64,000 nucleotides of DNA from Sporosarcina beigongshangi (GTDB lineage Bacteria; Actinomycetota; Actinomycetes; Actinomycetales; Micrococcaceae): contig NZ_JADHDY010000001.1 in assembly GCF_016820535.1 (NCBI RefSeq), forward strand, positions 261,221 to 325,220, read 5' to 3'. The stretch's first letter is position 1. Each line of letters begins with the position of its first letter. The notes under the pieces were generated by a model that worked only from the letters and a program-made list of their open reading frames with translations, was not told the DNA's origin and made no database searches. Below, in pieces: positions 40,632-48,027 of the stretch. The translations under genes were made by a program, and so were the position numbers.

Positions 40632-40736
40632 ATGAATATCACCCCAGTGTTGGTCAGCAGCCCCGCCGCCAAGCAACTCCGGAGCAAGCCCACCGGTATT
40701 TGGCCCTCGGGATCCTTCCCCACCAACGGCCACTAA
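40632..40736 (+). CDS. 34-aa peptide encoded between kinase and response regulator
   Basis: ATG 40632 follows AAGGAG (spaced seven to eight bases). The product starts MNITPVLVSSPAAKQLRSKP and ends TGIWPSGSFPTNGH. It has no export signal and no Cys. The gene has its own promoter (40516-40544), two operator palindromes and a terminator hairpin immediately after the stop, so it looks like a complete transcription unit rather than chance. Position inside a two-component locus suggests a signal precursor, a pheromone cut from the C-terminal half, or a small regulator of the kinase. I recognise no family. Confidence 0.65.
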   Translation: MNITPVLVSSPAAKQLRSKPTGIWPSGSFPTNGH

Positions 40737-40740
40737 GACT

Positions 40741-40793
40741 TGCCTGCCCCGGGACGCCCGGCGCCTGCACCGCTTGGTGTCCCGGAGCAGGCA
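40741..40793 (+). terminator. terminator of the 34-codon peptide gene
   Basis: TGCCTG/CAGGCA (40741-40746, 40788-40793) and CCGGGAC/GTCCCGG (40749-40755, 40779-40785) form a two-part stem with a two-by-two internal mismatch. It starts four bases after the stop codon and ends before the response-regulator promoter. Confidence 0.7.
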
Positions 40794-40810
40794 TGGTGAG
40801 CTGCGTTACG

Positions 40811-40816
40811 TAGACT
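40811..40816 (+). promoter_or_regulatory. -10 hexamer of the response-regulator gene
   Basis: TAGACT ends six bases before ATG 40823, no ribosome site, so the regulator is probably made from its own leaderless transcript and not from read-through of the peptide gene. Confidence 0.55.
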
Positions 40817-40822
40817 GTCACC

Positions 40823-41491
40823 ATGAGCTTGAATGTGGCAGAAACCCCGTCCATTGACGTTGTCATTGTTGACGATGAGAAGTTTGTTCGCGGCGCCTTG
40901 CGCACATACCTGTCCCAGGCACCGGATGTTGCCGTCGTGGCCGAAGGTGCCAACGGTGCCGAAGCTGTAACGCTGGCACATGAGCACCAGCCAGATGTCA
41001 TGATCATTGACATTCAAATGCCTGTCATGGACGGCATTGCGGCCATCCGCCGCATCGTGGCGGAACTACCGGAAATCCGGATTTTGGTGGTCACCGGACA
41101 CATTTCCGACAGATACCTCAAGGCGGCCCTCATCGCGGGTGCCAGCGGCTACGTCGTCAAGGACGCCGAGCCGGAACGCATCATCTCAGCCGTGCGCCAG
41201 GTCAACGCCGGCGACTGCCCCATTGATGCCGCTGTCACGCACCTCCTGGTTGCCGACGTTCGCAACAGCCTTCCCGGCACGGCGGTCCGGCCCGACCTGG
41301 ATCTGTCGGCGCGGGAGGAAGACGTCTTGCGACTGTTGTGTGAGGGCTTGAGCAACAGTGAAATTGCTGCCACATTGTTCCTCTCCGAGTCAACAGTTAA
41401 ATATCACTTGGTCCGTTTGGGCAGGAAGTTCAATGCGAGGGACAGGCTGCAACTCGTTGTAACGGCGCTGCGGACAGGGGCGGTACTGTAG
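40823..41491 (+). CDS. NarL/LuxR-type response regulator
   Basis: A 222-aa regulator. The receiver domain has VVIVDDEKFVRG (acidic pocket), the phosphorylated Asp in VMIIDIQMPVMDG, the switch Thr in ILVVTGHIS and Lys in YVVKDAEPE. The C-terminal LuxR-type helix-turn-helix reads LSAREEDVLRLLCEGLSNSEI then AATLFLSESTVKYHLVRLGRK. Partner of the HisKA_3 kinase at 39172. Two small peptide genes flank it, and each has the palindrome TGTCC-N4-GGACA upstream, the probable binding site of this protein. Confidence 0.93.
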   Translation: MSLNVAETPSIDVVIVDDEKFVRGALRTYLSQAPDVAVVAEGANGAEAVTLAHEHQPDVMIIDIQMPVMDGIAAIRRIVAELPEIRILVVTGHISDRYLKAALIAGASGYVVKDAEPERIISAVRQVNAGDCPIDAAVTHLLVADVRNSLPGTAVRPDLDLSAREEDVLRLLCEGLSNSEIAATLFLSESTVKYHLVRLGRKFNARDRLQLVVTALRTGAVL

Positions 41492-41517
41492 GGATTTATC
41501 AGGGTCCCCGGCAAAGA

Positions 41518-41583
41518 CTGTCCAAAAGGACAGGTGCAGGGGTGGCATTTGAGGTGTCGCTCCGGCCAACCCGGACGTATGCT
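41518..41583 (+). promoter_or_regulatory. operator and promoter of the secreted-peptide gene
   Basis: CTGTCC-AAAA-GGACAG (41518-41533) is a perfect palindrome with the same core as at 40443. A -10 TATGCT lies at 41578-41583; no good -35 is present 17 bases before it. The palindrome is centred about 64 bases before the expected start, close to the -59 spacing at the first peptide gene, an arrangement expected for an activator. Confidence 0.62.
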
Positions 41584-41638
41584 GGGAAGCCAGCCATGCC
41601 TTGGTGATCCGTATCATAACTTCTTGAAAGGCACCGCC

Positions 41639-41887
41639 ATGAAATCCCGTTTCACAAAAGCCAGTGTTGCCGCCGCTCTCGCTGCCGGACTGATCCTCGC
41701 CCCCGGCCTGTCTCCCGCCCAAGCCGCCACCTCCGATCTGGGAACGGCAGGCACCAGCATCTCCGACATCTCGGTGAAGCCGCCGCTGTCGCTGGGCAAC
41801 GGGCCCGTCAACGGCGTGGGTGGAACGGCCACTACCTACGGGCTGTGGTTCGTTCCGTGTGACGTTTTTGGTTTCCGAATCTGCTAG
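41639..41887 (+). CDS. secreted small peptide with C-terminal Cys-loop
   Basis: An 82-aa precursor. The signal peptide is MKSRFTKASVAAALAAGLIL then APGLSPAQA, with cleavage likely before ATSDLG, leaving about 53 residues. The mature part is Gly/Ser/Thr-rich and ends in an aromatic stretch, TTYGLWFVPCDVFGFRIC; the two cysteines, eight residues apart with one at the very end, could close a disulfide loop. GAAAGG precedes ATG 41639, and a terminator follows directly. Together with the kinase and regulator upstream it could be an exported signal, a toxin-like peptide or the target output of the system. No known family is evident. Confidence 0.75.
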   Translation: MKSRFTKASVAAALAAGLILAPGLSPAQAATSDLGTAGTSISDISVKPPLSLGNGPVNGVGGTATTYGLWFVPCDVFGFRIC

Positions 41888-41896
41888 AACCACTTC

Positions 41897-41930
41897 AATG
41901 GCGCCTGGGTGCAACCACCCGGGCGCCATT
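41897..41930 (+). terminator. terminator of the secreted-peptide gene
   Basis: Arms 41897-41911 and 41916-41930 pair over 15 bases with one G-T pair around a CAAC loop, nine bases after the stop codon. Bases 41931-42142 up to the next gene show nothing else. Confidence 0.85.
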
Positions 41931-42142
41931 GCCTTGCCCGGGAGAACGTGAAGATTCCGGTGGTGCACCCACGCTGCAGTGACGTGCTGCTGGCGGCCGC
42001 CCCCAACACATGCAGGGATTCGGCCCGCCGCGACTGCCGGCACACATGCGCAGCGCATGGTTGGTCCCTGTATCGAAATGCGGCTGCATGGACAGGCAAC
42101 TAGCAACGATTACTTACAAGCTGACAGCCTGGCAGCGGCCGG

Positions 42143-43246
42143 TCAGAAGCCCTGGGACTTGCGGTAGCGCTGCATCTGCTGGTGGCGGCGAACCAGGCTG
42201 TCGCGGCGCGGGGTCTGCTCAGCGCCGGCTTCCTCGGCCGTCAGGTCAATGTGGTTCTGGCCAAACTGCCACAGCAGCAGGTCATCCAGCAGCCGGTCCG
42301 GACCGGGGGAGTAGCGGTGGTCTAGGGCCTTGCGGACATTGGAGATGATCTCCGGCTGCAGCAGTGCGGCCAGGTCCATGGTCTTTGCCAGCCCGTGGGC
42401 GGCGACCAGCTCGGCGGCCCAGCCCCAGTCGTCGTCGGCCTTCCGGTCAACATGGGGGAGCAGGGTCTGCCACACCGCCTTGATCCGGTTGGGAGTCAGG
42501 GAAATGTTGCCCTCCCCGTCCTCATCCCAATAGCTGGTGACCGTCTCGTACCGGTCATGCAGCTCCGAAAACGCCGACTCCACCGTCTCCAGCATCGCCG
42601 CGGTGGCCGTGAACTGCCGGTCAAAATAGGGGCTCCATGCGCGGGGGTCTTGCGACTTGAAGCGGATGTCGTGCTCAATCTCGCTCCAGGCGTGCGCAAA
42701 AATGGTGCGGATCTGGCACTCAAAAAAGTAGCTGCCGTTCGGTTTTGTGTCCGGATCCAGAAGTGACTGGTAGGCCCGGACCACATCATTTTGGATGGTG
42801 CGCAGGATCAGGTGGCGGCTGGAATAGCCGTACGTTCCGGACTCGATGGAGCCGATGTCCTTCTCGGTATCGCCGCGGCAGTCAAAGATGCTGCGCTGGC
42901 GCTTGATCAGGTTGGCGGCCTGGGCATTCTCTCCGGGAAGAGTGGTGATGACCCGAACCCCCACCATGTCTGTCAGGTTCCGCAGCGGTTCCGGGAACTG
43001 CAGGGCAGGCTCGGCATCGGGCTCAGTGACCATGCGGGAGGCCTTCTCACGAAAGGACTCCACAGACTTGGTTCGGCTCGTCACAAACAGCGGCTTGTCC
43101 TCAGCCTCCTGCAACACTTCCCGGACCAGCGACTCCATCTCCGCGGTGACCTTTTCCAGGGCAGGGCGGGTCCGCTCGTAGTCAGACACCGAGGCAATGA
43201 CGGCAGGGCGCAGTGAATCGTCGAGCCGTTCCCAATTACTACTCAT
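42143..43246 (-). CDS. RelA/SpoT-domain (p)ppGpp synthetase-like protein
   Basis: A 367-aa protein with a nucleotidyltransferase domain of the RelA/SpoT type: VTSRTKSVESFREKASRM, LTDMVGVRVITTL, YGYSSRHLIL and ECQIRTIFAHAWSEIEHD, all synthetase motifs, within residues about 55-190. There is no HD hydrolase domain and no TGS or ACT domain. The C-terminal ~170 residues are unlike classic small alarmone synthetases, so this may be a longer SAS-like enzyme or a toxin-type pyrophosphotransferase. It reads toward the secreted-peptide gene and has a divergent kinase gene upstream. Confidence 0.87.
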   Translation of the reverse strand: MSSNWERLDDSLRPAVIASVSDYERTRPALEKVTAEMESLVREVLQEAEDKPLFVTSRTKSVESFREKASRMVTEPDAEPALQFPEPLRNLTDMVGVRVITTLPGENAQAANLIKRQRSIFDCRGDTEKDIGSIESGTYGYSSRHLILRTIQNDVVRAYQSLLDPDTKPNGSYFFECQIRTIFAHAWSEIEHDIRFKSQDPRAWSPYFDRQFTATAAMLETVESAFSELHDRYETVTSYWDEDGEGNISLTPNRIKAVWQTLLPHVDRKADDDWGWAAELVAAHGLAKTMDLAALLQPEIISNVRKALDHRYSPGPDRLLDDLLLWQFGQNHIDLTAEEAGAEQTPRRDSLVRRHQQMQRYRKSQGF

Positions 43247-43370
43247 GGGTCGAGCCTAAACGCCGCCGCCCACACAGGCGAGCAGCACCGCCGTCGTGCG
43301 TCACAAAAGGGCCCGCCCCGGACCGCGCAACCCGCTGCTCATTTGAAACGCCCGGGGAGCGGCGGCACCG

Positions 43371-43376
43371 TAGGCT
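43371..43376 (+). promoter_or_regulatory. -10 hexamer of the carbohydrate-kinase gene
   Basis: TAGGCT ends six bases before ATG 43383; no ribosome site, leaderless pattern. Confidence 0.5.
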
Positions 43377-43382
43377 AGTGGC

Positions 43383-44321
43383 ATGTTGACTGTTATTGGT
43401 GAAGCCCTGATCGATGAAGTGGTGCAGGACGGCAAGGCGCCGGTCCCGCACGTGGGCGGCAGCCCCATGAACGTGGCCGTGGGCTTGGCCCGGCTGGGGC
43501 ATCCGGTGCAGTTCTTGGGCCGGTTTGGCCGGGACGCGTATGGCGACATGGTGGCCGGGCACCTGCGCGGCAACGGTGTGATGGTGCCGCTGTCCCCGGA
43601 TGCGCAGCCCACCTCGGTTGCCCGTGCCGTCCTGGACGCCGGAGGGGCGGCCAGCTACGAATTTGCCCTGGACTGGTCGCTGCCGGAGTTGTCCGGTGCC
43701 GACGGCGCCCCGCCCTTCATGCTTGCCGCCACCACCTTGCTGCATACCGGTTCCATTGCCACCATGCTGGCCCCCGGAGCCCAGCAGGTGCTCGACGCCG
43801 TCATGGAGGCACACCCGCGGGCCACGATCGCCTTTGACCCCAACTGCCGCCCCACCATCATCACGGACGTCGACTATGCGCGGGAACAGGCGGAGAAGTT
43901 TGTGGTGCTGGCCGACGTCGTCAAGGCCTCGGATGAAGACCTGGAATGGCTGTACCCCGGCGTTGACCCCAAGGAGTCCGCCCGCAAGTGGCTCGCCATG
44001 GGCGGCGGGGAGGGACCCGCCGTCGTTGTTGTCACGCAGGGCGGCGGCGGACCGTGGGCCGTGTGCGCCGCCGGGGAGGCGTCCTGCGAGGTGCCGAAGG
44101 TGGAGGTGGTGGACACGGTGGGGGCCGGCGATTCCTTCATGGCTGCCCTGCTCTCCACCCTCGTGGACCGCGAATTGGACGGGGCCCAGCGCCGGCCCGA
44201 GCTGCGTGCCATGAGCCGCGAGACCTTGGCCGAGATCATCGCCTACGCGGCCCGCGCCGCCGCCGTCACTGTCTCGCGAGCCGGGGCCAACCCGCCCAGC
44301 CGCGCAGAACTGCAGAAATAG
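43383..44321 (+). CDS. PfkB-family carbohydrate kinase, probable fructokinase
   Basis: A 312-aa ribokinase/PfkB-family sugar kinase. VGGSPMNVAVGLARLGHPVQFLG is the N-terminal substrate signature, FDPNCRPTII lies in the middle, and VVDTVGAGDSFMAALL carries the catalytic Asp and anion hole near residue 255. Length and motifs fit fructokinase-like enzymes; other sugars are possible. It is followed after 22 bases by the YbhB-like gene and may be co-transcribed with it. Confidence 0.9.
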   Translation: MLTVIGEALIDEVVQDGKAPVPHVGGSPMNVAVGLARLGHPVQFLGRFGRDAYGDMVAGHLRGNGVMVPLSPDAQPTSVARAVLDAGGAASYEFALDWSLPELSGADGAPPFMLAATTLLHTGSIATMLAPGAQQVLDAVMEAHPRATIAFDPNCRPTIITDVDYAREQAEKFVVLADVVKASDEDLEWLYPGVDPKESARKWLAMGGGEGPAVVVVTQGGGGPWAVCAAGEASCEVPKVEVVDTVGAGDSFMAALLSTLVDRELDGAQRRPELRAMSRETLAEIIAYAARAAAVTVSRAGANPPSRAELQK

Positions 44322-44343
44322 CCCGCCATCAAGAGAGGTTGCC

Positions 44344-44874
44344 ATGTTTGACTACGATCCCTATTCCTTCCTGACACCCGTGCCGGAGTTTGAGGTGCGC
44401 AGCGAGTCGTTCACGGACGGGTCCGCCTTCGCCCCAGCCCAAGTGCACACGGGAGCCAACCCCGGTGGCCGGGACCTCTCGCCGCAGCTGTCCTGGACCG
44501 GCTTTCCGGAGGCCACCCGCAGCTTCGCTGTCACGGTCTACGACCCCGACGCCCCCACAGCCAGCGGCTACTGGCATTGGGCCGTGGCAAACGTTCCGCT
44601 TTCCGTGACGTCGCTGGCGGAGGGTGCGGGAACACCCGGATCACCGCTCCTGCCGGCCGCTGCCCTGTCCTTGAGGAACGACGGCGGGTTCCCCGGCTAC
44701 ATGGGCTCGGCACCTCCGCAGGGGCACGGTCCGCACCGGTACATGGTGGTGGTGCACGCCGTGGACATTGAGTCGCTGGACCTCGGAGCTGACGCAACGC
44801 CCGCCACCCTGGGCTTCAACCTCCACTTCCACACCCTGGCCCGGGCACGGATCACGGGCCTGTACGAGGTGTAG
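44344..44874 (+). CDS. YbhB/YbcL (Raf kinase inhibitor-like) protein
   Basis: A 176-aa PEBP-fold protein. The ligand-site motifs are visible: SPQLSWTGFPEATRSFAVTVYDPDAPTASGYWHW (in two pieces), then YMGSAPPQGHGPHRYMVVVHAVD near residue 120. Bacterial members are cytosolic, bind anionic or phospholipid-like ligands and have no settled function. AGAGAGG precedes ATG 44344. Confidence 0.92.
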   Translation: MFDYDPYSFLTPVPEFEVRSESFTDGSAFAPAQVHTGANPGGRDLSPQLSWTGFPEATRSFAVTVYDPDAPTASGYWHWAVANVPLSVTSLAEGAGTPGSPLLPAAALSLRNDGGFPGYMGSAPPQGHGPHRYMVVVHAVDIESLDLGADATPATLGFNLHFHTLARARITGLYEV

Positions 44875-44914
44875 CGGCGGGCCGCGGGCGATGTCCCGCG
44901 GCTGCCCCGCTTCC

Positions 44915-44954
44915 CCGTGGATTGCCCGCCCACCGATAAGCGGGCAAACCACGG
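44915..44954. terminator. two-part hairpin between YbhB and HAD genes
   Basis: CCGTGG/CCACGG outer and GCCCGC/GCGGGC inner stems, joined by ATT/AAA that can also pair in part, loop of ten bases. It ends the unit starting at 43383. Confidence 0.7.
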
Positions 44955-45002
44955 ACATGGAAGGAAAGCCACCTCCGCGCGGGAAGTTGGATAGCCTTGG
45001 GT

Positions 45003-45812
45003 ATGCGTTTAATTGCCAGTGACATTGACGGAACCATCCTGGGCCACGACGGTAAGATCAGCGACCGCACGGTGGAGGCCTTCGCCGCTGCCGCCGAAGC
45101 GGGCATTGACATTGTGTTTGTGACAGGGCGCCCGCCGCGCTGGCTGGACCCCATCCGGGACCGGCTGGGGCACACCGGCACCGTCATCTGCTCCAACGGC
45201 GCCGTCACCTACGACCTCAGCAGCGAAACCGTCCTGGCGTCGCACCTGCTCGACTGGGCCACGGTTGACCGCGTCCGCCACATCGTCGGCGGCCTCACCC
45301 CGGAACCCTACTTCGCGCTGGAATCCCTGACCGGGCTGCACGTGGAAGAGGGATTCTACGGCAACCGCACCTCGCAGTTCGGTGCGGGAATCGTCCCGTC
45401 CGCGCTGACCCCGGACATGGCCGACGGCGGGATTGTAAAGATGCTGGCCGTGGTGCACGAGGGCAGCGCCGACGAATTCCTGGAACTGGTCAGCCCCCGG
45501 CTGAGCCCGCTCCTGGCCGTCACCCACTCCGCCCCGGACCTGGCGCTGTTGGAAATGGGACCCCTGGGTGTCAACAAGGCCGTGACGCTGGCCGAGTATG
45601 CGGCCGCCCGCGGAATTGAGGCGGCCGACGTCGTGGCTTTCGGCGACATGCCCAACGACATCGAGATGCTCGGCTGGGCCGGTGCCGGATACGCCATGGC
45701 CAGCGGCCACCCGGACGCGCTCGCAGCCACCGCCCTGCGGGCCCCCCGCTTTGAGGACGACGGCGTGGCCCGCGTCATCGAATCCCGGCTGGCTGCGCTG
45801 CGGCTGGCCTAG
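45003..45812 (+). CDS. Cof-type HAD phosphatase
   Basis: A 269-aa HAD hydrolase of the Cof/IIB group. LIASDIDGTILGHDGKIS is motif I near residue 4, VFVTGRPPRW motif II, GVNKAVTL the motif III Lys, and VVAFGDMPNDIEML motif IV; a C2-type cap lies between. Likely substrates are sugar or nucleotide phosphates. ATG 45003 is five bases after TAGCCT (44992-44997), so the gene is probably leaderless. Confidence 0.92.
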   Translation: MRLIASDIDGTILGHDGKISDRTVEAFAAAAEAGIDIVFVTGRPPRWLDPIRDRLGHTGTVICSNGAVTYDLSSETVLASHLLDWATVDRVRHIVGGLTPEPYFALESLTGLHVEEGFYGNRTSQFGAGIVPSALTPDMADGGIVKMLAVVHEGSADEFLELVSPRLSPLLAVTHSAPDLALLEMGPLGVNKAVTLAEYAAARGIEAADVVAFGDMPNDIEMLGWAGAGYAMASGHPDALAATALRAPRFEDDGVARVIESRLAALRLA

Positions 45813-45839
45813 GCAACGCACACCGGAAGGCGGCAGGAC

Positions 45840-46640
45840 ATGGCGCTAGGCAGCTCACCGAATCGGCACACGGCGCCCAAGCCGTACCTGGACACGTCCC
45901 ACCCCGTGGGAATAGCCCATCGAGGCTTCTCGCGTGACGGCCTGGAAAACTCGCTCACAGCGTTCCGCGCTGCCCTGGAGCTGGGCTTCACGTACTTGGA
46001 AACTGACATCAACACCACGTCCGACGGCGTGGCGGTGGTGTTCCATGACGCGACCCTGGACCGCACCACGGACAGCCGGGGTGCGATCGTGGAGCTGCCA
46101 TTCGCGCAATTGCGGCAGGCCCGGATCGGCGGCCGGGAACTCATCGCCACGCTGGACGAGTTCATTGAGGCGCTCCCGGGCGCCCGCTTCAACGTTGACG
46201 TCAAGGATGCCGGATCCGTGGCGCCGCTGGTGAGGGCCATCGAGCACCACGGGCTGCACGACCGCATCTGCGTCGCCTCCTTCTCCGAGCGGCGCCGCCG
46301 CAGGGTGCTGGCCGGGCTGAGTCGCCCGGTCGCCAGCTCGCCCGGAAAGTCGCTGATGGCTGCCTATTTCCTGCTGTCGCCGTGGCTTCCCGGCGTCCTG
46401 GTGCGGCGTCTGATGCGCAGCGTGGACGTCCTGCAGATCCCGGTGGAATTCAAGGGCCTGCGGTTGGTCACGACGGCTTCCGTCGAGCGTGCCCACAGGC
46501 TGGGGCTGAAGGTGCACGTGTGGACCATCAACGAGCCCGCCCGCATGGAGGAGCTCCTGGACCTGGGCGTGGACGGCATCATGACGGACCGGGCGGACCT
46601 GCTGGCGGGCGTCATGCGCCGGCGCGGCTGGTGGCCGTAA
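45840..46640 (+). CDS. glycerophosphodiester phosphodiesterase
   Basis: A 266-aa GDPD enzyme. GIAHRGFSRDGLENSLTAF has the catalytic His and Arg, LETDINTTSDGVAVVFHDATLDRTT the metal-binding Glu-x-Asp and second catalytic His, and FNVDVKD a further metal ligand. The C-terminus (VHVWTINEPARMEELLDLGVDGIMTD) is standard. It hydrolyses glycerophosphodiesters to glycerol-3-phosphate and an alcohol; no signal peptide, so cytosolic. Starts 28 bases after the HAD gene and 39 before glycerate kinase. Confidence 0.93.
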   Translation: MALGSSPNRHTAPKPYLDTSHPVGIAHRGFSRDGLENSLTAFRAALELGFTYLETDINTTSDGVAVVFHDATLDRTTDSRGAIVELPFAQLRQARIGGRELIATLDEFIEALPGARFNVDVKDAGSVAPLVRAIEHHGLHDRICVASFSERRRRRVLAGLSRPVASSPGKSLMAAYFLLSPWLPGVLVRRLMRSVDVLQIPVEFKGLRLVTTASVERAHRLGLKVHVWTINEPARMEELLDLGVDGIMTDRADLLAGVMRRRGWWP

Positions 46641-46679
46641 CGATTCAGCCCTGCCCGCAAGCGGTGGCAGGATGGGGAC

Positions 46680-47795
46680 ATGCGAATTCTCATTGCCCCC
46701 GACAAATTCAAGGGAACCCTCACCGGGGCGGAAGCCGCGGCCGCCATGGCCGAAGGCGCCCTGCGTGTCTACCCCGATGCCGTGGTGACCACGCTCCCCA
46801 TTGCCGACGGCGGTGAAGGCACCGTGGAGGCGGCCGTTGCGGCCGGGTACTCGGAGCGCCTGAACGCTGTGGTGGGCCCCATCATCAAGCCCGTTGGCGC
46901 GGCCTGGGCGTTTCATGAAGGCAGCAGCGTCGCTGTCATTGAAACCGCCCAGGCCAGCGGCTACCTGCTGAGCGAGCCCACTGTGGAAAACTCCCTGCGC
47001 GCACACTCATACGGCTGCGGCCAGCTGATCGCGGCCGCCTTGGATGCCGGCGCCACCGAAATCATCATCGGCCTGGGTGGTTCGGCCATGTCCGACGGCG
47101 GCACGGGCGCCCTGCGTGCGCTGGGCCTCAAGCTCGTGGATGCGCAGGGCAACCTGGTGCCGCTGGGCGGCGGTTCCCTGCTGGACGTCGCGGCCGTTGA
47201 CGCCACGGGCCTCGACCCGCGGCTGGCCGGGGTCAAGCTGCGCATGGCCGTCGACGTGGACAACACCCTCTACGGTCCGGACGGTGCAGCCCACGTGTTC
47301 GGCCCGCAAAAGGGGGCGGACCCGGACGCCGTCGAACGTCTCGATGCCGGGCTGCGCAACCTGGCCTCGGTGGTCCGCGAGGCCACGGGCATTGACATCG
47401 ACCAGCCCGGGGCCGGCGCCGCCGGCGGCTTCCCCTCCACGTTCACCGCCTACGCCGGTGCCGTCGTCGAACGCGGTTTTGACCTGGTGGCCGACCTGAT
47501 CGACCTGGACACCCACCTGGACGACGCCGACCTGGTCATCACCGGGGAAGGCTCCCTGGATGCGCAGTCGCTGTCCGGAAAGGGGCCCCTGGGCGTGGCC
47601 GATGCCGCCCATGCAAGGGGCCTGCCCGTCGTCGTGGTGGCCGGGCGGATCACCGTGACTCCGGAACAGCTGGCACGGCACGGTGTGGTGTCGGCGGTGA
47701 GTGCCACGGACGTGGCGGGCTCTCCCGAGTCGGCGCTGGCCAACGCGGCGCGCTACACCACCCTGGCCACCTCTGAGGCGCTCAACGGCATCTAG
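46680..47795 (+). CDS. glycerate kinase (GarK/GlxK type)
   Basis: A 371-aa glycerate kinase of family 1: APDKFKGTLTGAEAAAAMAEG, PIADGGEGTVEA, IGLGGSAMSDGGTGALRALG and ITGEGSLDAQSLSGKGPLGVA are the four conserved blocks. It phosphorylates glycerate, linking to central metabolism from glyoxylate or glycerol. The start codon lies six bases after CAGGAT (46668-46673), a variant of the leaderless pattern. Terminator at 47817-47847. Confidence 0.94.
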   Translation: MRILIAPDKFKGTLTGAEAAAAMAEGALRVYPDAVVTTLPIADGGEGTVEAAVAAGYSERLNAVVGPIIKPVGAAWAFHEGSSVAVIETAQASGYLLSEPTVENSLRAHSYGCGQLIAAALDAGATEIIIGLGGSAMSDGGTGALRALGLKLVDAQGNLVPLGGGSLLDVAAVDATGLDPRLAGVKLRMAVDVDNTLYGPDGAAHVFGPQKGADPDAVERLDAGLRNLASVVREATGIDIDQPGAGAAGGFPSTFTAYAGAVVERGFDLVADLIDLDTHLDDADLVITGEGSLDAQSLSGKGPLGVADAAHARGLPVVVVAGRITVTPEQLARHGVVSAVSATDVAGSPESALANAARYTTLATSEALNGI

Positions 47796-47816
47796 CCCTG
47801 CCGCAATCGCGGTGCT

Positions 47817-47847
47817 GCGGCCCCCAAATCGCCATTTTTGGGGCCGC
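47817..47847 (+). terminator. terminator after glycerate kinase
   Basis: GCGGCCCC (47817-47824) pairs with GGGGCCGC (47840-47847), extended by AAA/TTT inside the loop. Confidence 0.75.
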
Positions 47848-47899
47848 GGCTGCATTTCCGGCGTGAAGGACTCAATCACATCTCGGTTTGGTAAAACTG

Positions 47900-47928
47900 T
47901 TGACATCAAAACTCGTAACATGTCATAT
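47900..47928 (+). promoter_or_regulatory. promoter of the proline/hydroxyproline island
   Basis: Consensus -35 TTGACA (47900-47905), 17-base spacer, -10 TCATAT (47923-47928; CATATT at 47924 with an 18-base spacer is equivalent). The elements contain TGACA (47901-47905) and TGTCA (47921-47925), the half-sites seen at other promoters of the island, so the GntR regulator at 60176 may act here. Confidence 0.7.
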
Positions 47929-48027
47929 TTTACTGATTAGCGAAGTGTGATCTACCCGACAGCAGGCAGTCTGCGGGAACGTCCGTGTGGCTGGCTTTGC
48001 GTTGTTGCGTCAAAGGAGATGTGGACA

